From SIG452 sp045541975 (GTDB taxonomy: Bacteria > Bacillota > Clostridia > UMGS1840): DNA of 21,803 nucleotides. The notes under the pieces are model-generated. The model did not search any database. It was given only the letters and a program-made list of their open reading frames with translations, and had not been told where the DNA came from. The stretch lies in the NCBI GenBank assembly GCA_045541975.1, contig JAZQKB010000014.1, forward strand, positions 1 through 21,803, in the 5' to 3' direction. Of this stretch, positions 7,707-15,282 are shown piece after piece; the stretch's first letter is position 1; each line of letters begins with the position of its first letter. Both the position numbers and the translations under genes were made by a program.

Positions 7707-8339
7707 TTACTTTTCTCGCTTCTTTAATTCCGCAAAGATTTCCTGCCAGGTTACACCTCTGTCATAAAGCATAACAGAAAGGTGATACATCAAATCAGCA
7801 GTTTCATAAATGACCTCATCGGGAGCATTATTTTTGGATGCAATAATCACTTCGGCGGATTCTTCTCCAACCTTCTTTAAAATTTTGTCGATTCCTTTTT
7901 CTAAAAGATAGTTGGTGTAGGCGCCTTCCACGGGATTCTTGCTTCTGTCTACCACAGTGTCGTAAACACGCTGGAGAATCATTTTTTCGTTGGATTTGTG
8001 CACATATTCGCCGTTTTCAATTCGGTTAAAGAAACAGGAATATTCCCCGGTATGACAGCTTACCTTGTCACCTTCTAAGGTAACCTTGATCAGCAGGGTG
8101 TCATAATCGCAGTCTGCAGAAATTTCCACAATGTTCTGGAAGTTACCGCTTTCTTCACCCTTTAACCATTCTTTTTGACGGCTTCGGGAGAAAAATACGG
8201 TTTTTCCCAGTTCCAGCGTTTTTTTAAGAGTTTCTTTGGTCATATAAGCAACCATTAAAACTGCACCGGTATCGTAATCCTGCACAACCGCGGGAATCAG
8301 ACCGTCTTCGTTGAATTTTAGTTTTTCTAAATATGACAT
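7707..8339 (-). CDS. hisIE: Bifunctional phosphoribosyl-AMP cyclohydrolase / phosphoribosyl-ATP pyrophosphohydrolase
   Basis: This cytoplasmic enzyme catalyses steps 2 and 3 of histidine biosynthesis. The N-terminal HisI domain (about 1-108) shows FFSRSRQKEWLKGEESGN, the metal-binding segment DCDYD (76-80, Cys77), CHTG (Cys95) and Cys102. The C-terminal HisE domain (about 121-205) contains KKVGEESAEVIIASKN and ETADLMYHL, the acidic helices that bind magnesium. At 210 residues it has the normal length of the fused enzyme. The ATG at 8339 follows an AGAAGG site. It lies behind the IspH-S1 gene in the same direction, separated by a large hairpin with no U-tract. No other his gene is in the window, so the pathway genes are scattered or elsewhere. 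Confidence 0.95.
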   Translation of the reverse strand: MSYLEKLKFNEDGLIPAVVQDYDTGAVLMVAYMTKETLKKTLELGKTVFFSRSRQKEWLKGEESGNFQNIVEISADCDYDTLLIKVTLEGDKVSCHTGEYSCFFNRIENGEYVHKSNEKMILQRVYDTVVDRSKNPVEGAYTNYLLEKGIDKILKKVGEESAEVIIASKNNAPDEVIYETADLMYHLSVMLYDRGVTWQEIFAELKKREK

Positions 8340-8361
8340 TTTGATCGAACCTTCTTTTCCT

Positions 8362-8410
8362 GTAATGTGAATATTTCCGCAGAACGGGCTGCGGAAATAT
8401 CACACATTAC
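8362..8410. repeat. Long inverted repeat (20-bp hairpin) between ispH-S1 and hisIE
   Basis: Two perfect segments nest: 8362-8369 with 8403-8410 (8 bp) and 8371-8382 with 8389-8400 (12 bp). They are separated by a small asymmetric internal loop and close a 6-nt loop. Neither strand has a T run next to it, so it is not a standard terminator. In the transcript it would sit 22 nt before the hisIE start and 17 nt after the S1 stop codon. It may be an RNA processing or stability element, or a protein-binding palindrome. Confidence 0.8.
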
Positions 8411-8427
8411 TGTAATTGGTTTAAAAA

Positions 8428-10434
8428 TTATTCAGCTGCTTCTTCAGTAGCTTCTGCTTCTTCTGCCACTTCTTCGGTAGCAGCTTCTGCATCTTTATGT
8501 TCGGAGGGAGCCAGTAATTCTCTGATGCTTAAGCTTACTTTTTTCTTTTCTGCATCAATTTCGATTACTTTTGCTTCCACTTCCATACCTAAAGAAAGTT
8601 CATCTTCGGGTTTTGCAATATGTTTGTTTGCAATCTGGGAAATATGAATTAAACCGTCAACGCCGGGCAGAATTTCTGCGAATGCGCCGAAGGGAACAAT
8701 GCGAACAATTTTAACGGTGATTACATCGTTTAAGTTTACAGTGTTCATAAATTTGGTCCAGGGGTTGTCAACTTCTTTTTTGAAGCCTAAAGAAATCTTT
8801 TTCTTTTCGGTATCTAAAGCTTTGATGTAAACTTCAATTTCCTGACCAACTTTTACAACTTCGGAAGGATGTTTGATTCTGGACCAGGACAGTTCGGTAA
8901 TATGAACCAGACCGTCTACACCGCCGATATCTACAAACGCACCAAAGGTGGTTAAGGATTTAACGGTACCCTGATAGGTTTTGCCTTCTTCAGCTTCCGC
9001 CCAGAATTTTGCTTCTTTTTCTTTCTGTTCAGCAGCCAGAACCACTTTGATGGAACCGGTTGCTCTGTTTCTTCTTTCATCAAAATCAATGATTTTTAAA
9101 GAAACGGTTTCGTTCTGCATAGTGGATAAGTCAGAAACGAATCTTAAAGCTGCTTGAGAAGCAGGAACGAATACTCTTACACTGTTGACAGAAACTAATA
9201 AACCGCCTTTAATGACAGATACAACTTTCCCTTCTAAGATAGCTCCGGATTCAAATGCTTCTTTAATCACTGTCATGTTTAATTCGGAATCAACTTTCTT
9301 TTTGGATAACAGACAGGTTCCTTCCACATCGTTGGGTTTAATAACGATAGCGTTGATTTCATCACCAATTTTAACTAAATCAGCGGGTTTTACGCTGTTA
9401 TCATCGGTTAATTCATCTGCCGGAATAAAGCCTAAGCCTTTGTAACCGGGGATGCTAACGCGAACTTCGGTTTCGGTGATCTGTTCAACGGTGCAAGTAA
9501 CTCTTTTATTGATATGCACGGGGCTTACCAAATAGTTTTCCAGTTGCTCCTCGAATTCACTAGTTACGATTTTTTCTTCTGCCATGACTGAAATTACCTC
9601 CTCGATGCTACAGCTTGGGGTTGATGCGCCTGCCGTAACACCTACTACTTTGAAATTTGTATATAAAAATTTTTTTAACGTGGGATTGTTCTGAAGCAGC
9701 TCGATTAATTCTTCTGCTGATTCAATTAGATAAGTATGCGAACAAACTGCTTTGGACTTTTGGTAAAGCTCCATAGTGTTGGAACTTTTTTTGCCGCCAA
9801 TGACAATCATCATATCAGATTCTTTTGCCAGCTCTTCCGCTTCAGCTTGTCTTTGCCGAGTCGCACTACATATTGTATCAAATATTGATACATAATTACA
9901 ACCTTTTTTTAAAAATTTAATGAAATTGTAAAATTTCTCTTTTTCCATGGTGGTCTGAGCCACCACGCTGACGTGATCATCCGGATGAATTTGGTCTTTG
10001 ATTTCTTCATAATCCATAGTAATCAAAGCGTTTTTGCAGTATCCGGAAATGCCGATTACCTCGGGATGCTCTTGTTTGCCGTAAATAATAATTTTTTGCC
10101 CTTTTTCAAATTCTTCGGAAACAATCTGATGGATTTTCTTCACAAAAGGGCAGGTGAGGTCAATATAGGAGATCCCTTTTTCTTCTAAGCTGCGGGTGAC
10201 AGACTGAGGCACTCCGTGCGCACGGATCACTGCTATGGCACCTTGTGGTACCTGGGATACATCCTCCACGGTTTTTCCGCCTTTTTCGGCAATGTCTGTC
10301 ATCACACGGTTGTTGTGAATGAGTTCGCCCAAAAGGTACAGATTCTTCTGATCTTTTAAGGCTTCATATACAGTGTCGCAGGCACGCTTCACACCGAAGC
10401 AGAAGCCTGCGGATTTTGCAAGTTTAATGTTCAT
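8428..10434 (-). CDS. ispH: Fusion of 4-hydroxy-3-methylbut-2-enyl diphosphate reductase (IspH) with ribosomal protein S1-type repeats
   Basis: The 668-residue protein joins two parts. Residues 1 to about 285 are IspH, the iron-sulfur enzyme that makes IPP and DMAPP in the last MEP-pathway step. Its three cluster cysteines are Cys12 (SAGFCFGV), Cys95 (DLTCPF) and Cys189 (DTICSATR); RAHGVP and the EHPEV motif (Glu125) are also present. The rest has four S1 RNA-binding repeats (about 312-380, 398-465, 484-552, 569-637) and a Glu/Ala-rich tail. This fusion is known in Clostridia, where the S1 part is annotated as ribosomal protein S1. Repeats 3 and 4 are closest to the S1 consensus. I see no clear Shine-Dalgarno sequence before the ATG, and plsC ends 18 nt upstream, so translation may depend on coupling. 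Confidence 0.95.
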   Translation of the reverse strand: MNIKLAKSAGFCFGVKRACDTVYEALKDQKNLYLLGELIHNNRVMTDIAEKGGKTVEDVSQVPQGAIAVIRAHGVPQSVTRSLEEKGISYIDLTCPFVKKIHQIVSEEFEKGQKIIIYGKQEHPEVIGISGYCKNALITMDYEEIKDQIHPDDHVSVVAQTTMEKEKFYNFIKFLKKGCNYVSIFDTICSATRQRQAEAEELAKESDMMIVIGGKKSSNTMELYQKSKAVCSHTYLIESAEELIELLQNNPTLKKFLYTNFKVVGVTAGASTPSCSIEEVISVMAEEKIVTSEFEEQLENYLVSPVHINKRVTCTVEQITETEVRVSIPGYKGLGFIPADELTDDNSVKPADLVKIGDEINAIVIKPNDVEGTCLLSKKKVDSELNMTVIKEAFESGAILEGKVVSVIKGGLLVSVNSVRVFVPASQAALRFVSDLSTMQNETVSLKIIDFDERRNRATGSIKVVLAAEQKEKEAKFWAEAEEGKTYQGTVKSLTTFGAFVDIGGVDGLVHITELSWSRIKHPSEVVKVGQEIEVYIKALDTEKKKISLGFKKEVDNPWTKFMNTVNLNDVITVKIVRIVPFGAFAEILPGVDGLIHISQIANKHIAKPEDELSLGMEVEAKVIEIDAEKKKVSLSIRELLAPSEHKDAEAATEEVAEEAEATEEAAE

Positions 10435-10452
10435 AACGGTGAGTGGTGGCCA

Positions 10453-11043
10453 TTAGTTTGCCACTTTGCCTCCCTGAGTCAGCATTTTGACAACTGCATT
10501 CTGAAGATCTTCGGTTACCTGCTTTAGATCAGGTTTTTCACCGTATTGGGTCAGATTGATGGGAGTGCCGAAGGTAACCGTTTTTTTGGAAAGCCAACGG
10601 TATTTGCCGGAAATTGCAAAGGGAACAATCAGAGCATTTCCTTTCTTGGCAATCAAGGCAGCACCGTTTTTAAATTCTAAAACAGGTTCTTCGGTACGGT
10701 TTCTGGTTCCTTCGGGAAACATTACCAATGCGTTGCCGGTTTCTACAATTTCAATTGCTTTTTTCACGGCGCCGATATCACCGGCACCACGCTTTACGGG
10801 AAATACTCCGAATTTCTTTAAAAACCAACCGAAGGGTTTAAAGGAAAACAAAGAATCTTTTGCCATAAAGCTTAAGTTTCGTTTTTGTGAGAAAAAGATC
10901 AGGGGTGCATCGTGATTGCTGCGGTGATTTCCGCAGAAAATGATGCCGCCTTCTTGGGGAATGTTTTCTCTTCCTTTTACTGTTACACGGAAGATGAAAA
11001 AATAGGCAAAACGTATCAAAGCACGTACAATGCGGTATAACAT
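10453..11043 (-). CDS. plsC: 1-acyl-sn-glycerol-3-phosphate acyltransferase
   Basis: PlsC adds the second acyl chain to lysophosphatidic acid, giving phosphatidic acid at the inner face of the membrane. The 196-residue protein has the catalytic NHRSNHD motif (HX4D, His40 and Asp45) and the glycerol-3-phosphate binding motif FPEGTRNR (109-116). An N-terminal hydrophobic stretch (about 9-20) may act as a membrane anchor. PVKRGAGD (82-89) fits the family block between them. GAGGTGA precedes the ATG at 11043. It follows cmk after 18 nt, and the order cmk-plsC-ispH/S1 is a conserved clostridial arrangement, which supports the call. Confidence 0.95.
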   Translation of the reverse strand: MLYRIVRALIRFAYFFIFRVTVKGRENIPQEGGIIFCGNHRSNHDAPLIFFSQKRNLSFMAKDSLFSFKPFGWFLKKFGVFPVKRGAGDIGAVKKAIEIVETGNALVMFPEGTRNRTEEPVLEFKNGAALIAKKGNALIVPFAISGKYRWLSKKTVTFGTPINLTQYGEKPDLKQVTEDLQNAVVKMLTQGGKVAN

Positions 11044-11061
11044 AAAGTCACCTCAAAAACA

Positions 11062-11745
11062 TCAGTTAAGATGCTGTAGTTTTTCGTTGGTATATGCCAA
11101 GAGTGCTTGGAAGGACTCTTCTAAATTCATGTTGGTAGTGTCTAAAAGATAGGCATCTTCTGCCTGGCGAAGAGGAGCATAGGCACGGTTTTTATCCTGC
11201 TCGTCTCTGGCAATCATTTCGTTCAGCACGGTTTCGTAAGTGGAAGAATTGCCTTTTGCTTGCAGTTCTAAAAATCTGCGGTTTGCCCGTTCTTTCACAT
11301 CTGCCGTCAGAAATATTTTAATTTCTGCCTGGGGGAACACATTGGTTCCGATATCGCGACCATCCATCAGCACCGCTTTTCCCTTTGCGAGATTTCGTTG
11401 CATGCTAACCAGCATATCTCTCACAAAGGGTAGAGCAGAAATGTCCGATGCACCGGTGGAAATGTGCGGTTCTCTGATTTCTCTGGAAATGTCAATATCG
11501 TTTAAAAAGATTCGCTGTTCGCCTTTTATTGTGCGAAAATCAATTTCCGCAGTTTCTAACAGCTTTTGAAGTTGGGGAGAATCCACTTTGGGATTGATTC
11601 CCGATTCAATGGCGTAGAGAGCACAAGCACGGTACATAGCACCGGTATCAATATAGGCAATTTTTAATTCCTTTGCCAAGCGTTTTGCCAAGGTAGACTT
11701 GCCTGCTCCTGCAGGACCGTCAATTGCCACAACATAGGGTTTCAT
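11062..11745 (-). CDS. cmk: Cytidylate kinase
   Basis: Cmk phosphorylates CMP and dCMP with ATP in the cytoplasm, recycling cytidine nucleotides, including CMP released by phospholipid synthesis. The 227-residue protein starts with the P-loop IDGPAGAGKST (8-18), followed by YIDTGAMYRA. MDGRDIGTNVFP is the CMP-binding segment, and REQ/R-D motifs typical of the family (ARDEQDKNR) come later. AAAGGAG stands before the ATG at 11745. The upstream flavoprotein gene ends 14 nt before it, so they share a transcript. Confidence 0.96.
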   Translation of the reverse strand: MKPYVVAIDGPAGAGKSTLAKRLAKELKIAYIDTGAMYRACALYAIESGINPKVDSPQLQKLLETAEIDFRTIKGEQRIFLNDIDISREIREPHISTGASDISALPFVRDMLVSMQRNLAKGKAVLMDGRDIGTNVFPQAEIKIFLTADVKERANRRFLELQAKGNSSTYETVLNEMIARDEQDKNRAYAPLRQAEDAYLLDTTNMNLEESFQALLAYTNEKLQHLN

Positions 11746-11759
11746 ACGGAAACTCCTTT

Positions 11760-12977
11760 CTATGCGTTTGTTCCGGCAAGGTAGCCGGTGGAATAAGCAA
11801 TTTGCAGATTGAAGCCTCCTGTGTAGGCATCCACATCAATCAATTCCCCTGCGAAATACAGACCTTTGACCAATTTGGATTCCATGGTGGACGGATTGAT
11901 TTCTTTGACCTCCACACCGCCGGTAGTGATAATGGCTTCTGCGATGGGGCGTTTCCCCTTGATATGTAGCGTGAAGTTTTTTAGTAGTTCTAAAAGGTTT
12001 TTTCGTTCCTCACGGGTGATGGAATTGCATTGTTTCTGCGGATTAATTCCGGAAAGTTTTACAATCACGGGAATCAGACTTTTTGGAAGCAATTCTCCTA
12101 ACGAATTGTGAAACGCTTTATTGCTAAATTTCTGAAAATCCCTAAGAAGTCGTTCGTCCAACTGCTTTTCGTTTAGGGCAGGTTTTAAATCAATGTGCAG
12201 CGTGCAGGATTCCTTTGGAAGATGAGAACTTGCGGAAATCACCAGCGGACCGGTAACTCCGAAATGAGTAAACATCATTTCTCCGAAATCTTCATAGATG
12301 ACTTTCCCTTTTTGATTTTTTAACTTCATCGAAACATTCCGAAGCGATAAGCCGGAAAGCTCTGTTCCGTAGGTTTCGACCGTTTCTAAAGGAACTAAAT
12401 TTCCGTCTAAAGGAGTGACGGTATGTCCCAGTTTTTCGGAAAACCGGTAGCCGTCTCCGGTAGAGCCGGTCACGGGATAAGATTTTCCGCCGGTGGCTAA
12501 AATTACTTTGTGAAATCCTGAAAATATGCCGTTATTCGTTACAATATCAAACAGTTCATTTTGTTTTTTAATTTCCGCCACAGCAATGCCAAGTTTCACT
12601 TTGGCGCCGGATTTTCTAAGAAACGAACGAAGCCCGTCACAAACGGTGCCTGCCTTGTCGGTAACGGGAAACACGCGGTTTCCCCGTTCTGTTTTGACGG
12701 ATACGTTTTCTGATTCCAACAAAGAGATAATATCTTCATTGGTGAAGGAATACAGGGCACTGTATAGAAAGTCAGGATTTGTGGGAATGTTTCCAAAAAA
12801 ATCTGAAATATCACAACGGTTGGTGATGTTGCATCTGCCTTTTCCGGTGATATAGAGTTTTTTTAAGAGCTTTTCATTTTTTTCAAAAAGTGTGGTGTCG
12901 TTTCCTCGTTTTGCGCTAAAAGCTGCTGCCAGCACTCCTGCGGGACCGCCACCAATGACTGCGACTTTCTGACTCAT
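11760..12977 (-). CDS. HI0933-like NAD(P)/FAD-dependent oxidoreductase
   Basis: The 405-residue protein has an N-terminal dinucleotide-binding fold with VIGGGPAG (7-14), then KKLYITGKGRCNITN, a hallmark of the HI0933/YtfP-like flavoprotein family. The C-terminal block ITTGGVEVKEI and GLYFAGELIDVDAYTGGFN is also typical. The family binds FAD; its physiological reaction is not established, although some databases name it aminoacetone oxidase. I chose the ATG at 12977, preceded by AAGGAA; an in-frame TTG three codons earlier lacks a suitable site. A strong promoter lies about 40-67 nt upstream, so this is the first gene of the cmk-plsC-ispH/S1 operon. Confidence 0.9.
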   Translation of the reverse strand: MSQKVAVIGGGPAGVLAAAFSAKRGNDTTLFEKNEKLLKKLYITGKGRCNITNRCDISDFFGNIPTNPDFLYSALYSFTNEDIISLLESENVSVKTERGNRVFPVTDKAGTVCDGLRSFLRKSGAKVKLGIAVAEIKKQNELFDIVTNNGIFSGFHKVILATGGKSYPVTGSTGDGYRFSEKLGHTVTPLDGNLVPLETVETYGTELSGLSLRNVSMKLKNQKGKVIYEDFGEMMFTHFGVTGPLVISASSHLPKESCTLHIDLKPALNEKQLDERLLRDFQKFSNKAFHNSLGELLPKSLIPVIVKLSGINPQKQCNSITREERKNLLELLKNFTLHIKGKRPIAEAIITTGGVEVKEINPSTMESKLVKGLYFAGELIDVDAYTGGFNLQIAYSTGYLAGTNA

Positions 12978-13015
12978 AAAAAACAATTCCTTTTTTAGAT
13001 TTGCACAATAAAAAA

Positions 13016-13044
13016 ATTATAGCATATTTCTGCTGAAATTGCAA
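13016..13044 (-). promoter_or_regulatory. Promoter of the flavoprotein-cmk-plsC-ispH/S1 operon
   Basis: On the minus strand TTGCAA (13039-13044) and a perfect TATAAT (13016-13021) are separated by 17 bp. The predicted start near 13009 gives a leader of about 30 nt before the flavoprotein ATG. Confidence 0.8.
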
Positions 13045-13074
13045 GGAAAAAAGGAATTTTTTTTGGATTTTTAG

Positions 13075-13106
13075 CAAAAAGAAAACCCTGCGATTACGAT
13101 GCAGGG
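13075..13106 (-). terminator. Intrinsic terminator of the recombinase-to-LytTR operon, with the stop codon in its loop
   Basis: CCCTGC and GCAGGG (13086-13091 with 13101-13106) form a stem around a 9-nt loop. The minus-strand transcript then reads a T-rich tract (13075-13085). The TAA stop of the LytTR gene (13094-13096) lies inside the loop, so the end of the coding region and the terminator overlap. Confidence 0.75.
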
Positions 13107-13732
13107 CGATTTTTTAAGTATTTTGTTTTAAAATATGCGTTTTTGATTTGCTCTGCTATAGCAGTATCAAAGGGGATTTTCTGACCGTTTTGCATCAGGA
13201 TGGAATCTGACGTGATTTCATACACATATTCTGCATTCACGAAATAATCTTCTCCAACGGGAAAGAACAGTTGTTTGGACAGTTGTTTTGCCAGTTTGTC
13301 AAAGGAAAGTCGGTAGGTAAGCTTGTTTCCTTGCCGGAACTGTACGCTAACCCCTTTGGTTCTTTCAAGCAGGAGAATATCTTTTTGAAGATAACTGTAA
13401 CTTTCATTCTGATAACGGAATAAAAGAATGGGTGTATGTTCTTGTATTTGTTTGAAAAATTTTGGAAAATCTTCGGTAAAATCAGGGAAGTAGCGGATAT
13501 GGGAACTGGAGATTCCGTCTTTTGCAATTACGATTAACGGCGGATGTTCCATGGATAACAGACGGTGTGTAATTTCCGGTGCCTCTTCTTCTAAAATGAA
13601 CAAATCTGCATGCATCCCGATAGGGTCTTCCTCGGGAAAACAGATGGCAATTTCTGCTTGATCCCGCAGGGTACCGGTAAGATACGAGAACCGTTCGGTT
13701 GTGTTGAAATGTGGCATCAAACAAATTTTCAA
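13094..13732 (-). CDS. LytTR-family DNA-binding protein with a degenerate receiver-like N-terminus
   Basis: The C-terminal half (about 102-197) follows the LytTR pattern: ILLFRYQNESYSYLQKDILLLE, then FFPVGEDYFVNAEYVYEI (156-173), which matches the block usually written F-h-x-HRSYLVN, then ILMQNGQKIPF. LytTR domains bind direct-repeat DNA and often control cell-envelope genes. The N-terminal half resembles a receiver only in outline. The acidic pair near the start is absent, and DLFILEEEAPE (43-53) puts Glu48 where the phospho-accepting Asp would be. It may therefore work without phosphorylation. The start is TTG at 13732, supported by AGAGGTG 8 nt upstream; an ATG five codons later is the alternative. 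It lies 19 nt after cls, with no histidine kinase nearby. Confidence 0.7.
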   Translation of the reverse strand: MKICLMPHFNTTERFSYLTGTLRDQAEIAICFPEEDPIGMHADLFILEEEAPEITHRLLSMEHPPLIVIAKDGISSSHIRYFPDFTEDFPKFFKQIQEHTPILLFRYQNESYSYLQKDILLLERTKGVSVQFRQGNKLTYRLSFDKLAKQLSKQLFFPVGEDYFVNAEYVYEITSDSILMQNGQKIPFDTAIAEQIKNAYFKTKYLKNRPAS

Positions 13733-13751
13733 AAAAAGAGCACCTCTTTTC

Positions 13752-15281
13752 TTACATTAAGGGGGATAAGGCTTGTACCAATCGTTGGAAAATCCGATGA
13801 TACCAACGGATTTTTTTCATGTCTTCCGGTTGAATGTTCTGAGAAACCGCTAAGGTTTCCTGATAATCTTTACGGATTTCTTCCAAGGTATTGGACCCGT
13901 ACAGAATCACTCCGCATTCAAAATGCAGGTATAAACTGCGGTAATCTAAGTTAACCGTACCTATCGTGGCAACTTTTCCGTCAACGATAAACATTTTTGC
14001 ATGAACAAAACCGGGCGTGTATTCATAAATTTTGACGCCTGCTTTCATCAGTTGCGGATAGGAGGCAACCGTCATCAGATGAACATACCATTTGTCAGCA
14101 ATGTGAGGAGTCAGAATCGTCACAGAAACTCCGCTTTTTGCAGCAAGACACAGAGCGGTGGTCAGTTCGTTGTCAATAATGAGGTAGGGAGTTGCGATCA
14201 GAATTTCTTTTTGTGCTTTATGAATCAGGTCCAGATAAATATATTCTCCAATCGGATCGTCACTAAACGGGTCTGAGCCATAGGGCTGTAAAAAACCGTC
14301 ACAAATGGAGGAAGTGGTGTGGCTTTTATAATATCCGGACACATCTTCATCTTCCGGATCTACCAGATTCCACATTTCAAAAAACAGACTGATGAGCGTG
14401 TTCACGGCTTGTCCGCGAATCATCACGGCGGTATCTTTCCAATGGCCGTGTACTTCGATACGGTTGATATATTCGTCACCGATATTGATGCCACCGGTGA
14501 AGCCTACTGTTCCGTCAATGATGAGGATTTTTCTGTGGTCACGGTTGTTCATGGTGACCGTTAAACTGGGGCGTAAGGGGTTAAACACTCTGCATAGGAT
14601 TCCCGCTTCCTGCAAGGTCTTTTCATAGTGACGGGGCAGAAGTCCCCAGGAACCGCAATCATCAAAAATAATGCGGACTTCCACGCCTTCTTGCACCTTT
14701 TGCTTTAAAATATCGAGAATTTCGTCCCACATTTTTCCTTCCGCAATAATGAAATACTCTAAGAAAATGTATTCCTTTGCCAAAAGGAGCTCCTCCTTCA
14801 TCCGGCGGAACTTGTCCTCACCCAGAGGGAAATATTCACATCCCTCATTGGCGTACACCGGATAGTTTTCTCCGCTCACATAATTCATCAGAGGCGCATA
14901 GGAAGCGTCATAAGCTTGTGCCTGTTCCTTGACAGTCGGGTCTTGGGAAAGGTATTCCTGCTTGAATTTTTGTTGAATTTCCCGGTTTTTCTTTAAACGG
15001 GAACTGACTTTGGAAGAACCGAACAGCAGATAGAAGATGCCACCGAACAGCGGCAGCATCAGAATGGGGATGACCCATGCCAGTTTATAGGCAGGATTTC
15101 TGTCTGAATTGATAACGGTCACCAACATTGCAATGCTTAAAAGCAGTAAAACTCCGTATATATAGGGGAAAAATCTTGCCATTCTGAGAAGAGAAACCAT
15201 CAGAAACACAAGCTGCAACAGGATTAAAATCACAATTGCAGTTGTTTTACGGTAAATATAGCCTGACAGTTTCTTTTTCAT
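13752..15281 (-). CDS. cls: Cardiolipin synthase
   Basis: This membrane enzyme of the phospholipase D superfamily makes cardiolipin from two phosphatidylglycerol molecules. The 509-residue protein has two N-terminal membrane helices (about 13-33 and 38-57) and a third hydrophobic stretch (about 67-87), as in Bacillota ClsA-type enzymes. Two HKD motifs are complete: HRKILIID (His249, Lys251, Asp256) followed by GFTGGINIGDEY, and HAKMFIVD (His427, Lys429, Asp434) followed by ATIGTVNLDYRSL. AAGGTG precedes the ATG. The gene begins 1 nt after the carboxypeptidase stop codon, so the two are tightly coupled in one envelope-related operon. Confidence 0.95.
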   Translation of the reverse strand: MKKKLSGYIYRKTTAIVILILLQLVFLMVSLLRMARFFPYIYGVLLLLSIAMLVTVINSDRNPAYKLAWVIPILMLPLFGGIFYLLFGSSKVSSRLKKNREIQQKFKQEYLSQDPTVKEQAQAYDASYAPLMNYVSGENYPVYANEGCEYFPLGEDKFRRMKEELLLAKEYIFLEYFIIAEGKMWDEILDILKQKVQEGVEVRIIFDDCGSWGLLPRHYEKTLQEAGILCRVFNPLRPSLTVTMNNRDHRKILIIDGTVGFTGGINIGDEYINRIEVHGHWKDTAVMIRGQAVNTLISLFFEMWNLVDPEDEDVSGYYKSHTTSSICDGFLQPYGSDPFSDDPIGEYIYLDLIHKAQKEILIATPYLIIDNELTTALCLAAKSGVSVTILTPHIADKWYVHLMTVASYPQLMKAGVKIYEYTPGFVHAKMFIVDGKVATIGTVNLDYRSLYLHFECGVILYGSNTLEEIRKDYQETLAVSQNIQPEDMKKIRWYHRIFQRLVQALSPLM

Positions 15282-15282
15282 G

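Noticed and set aside
8440..8510. Glu/Ala-rich tail of the S1 fusion as a separate repeat element
   Set aside because: The near-repetition comes from GAA and GCA codons of an acidic tail, common at the ends of S1-type proteins.
9185..9445. Plus-strand frames inside ispH-S1, cmk, cls and the carboxypeptidase
   Set aside because: They are antisense shadows of well-supported genes, without ribosome binding sites or recognisable products.
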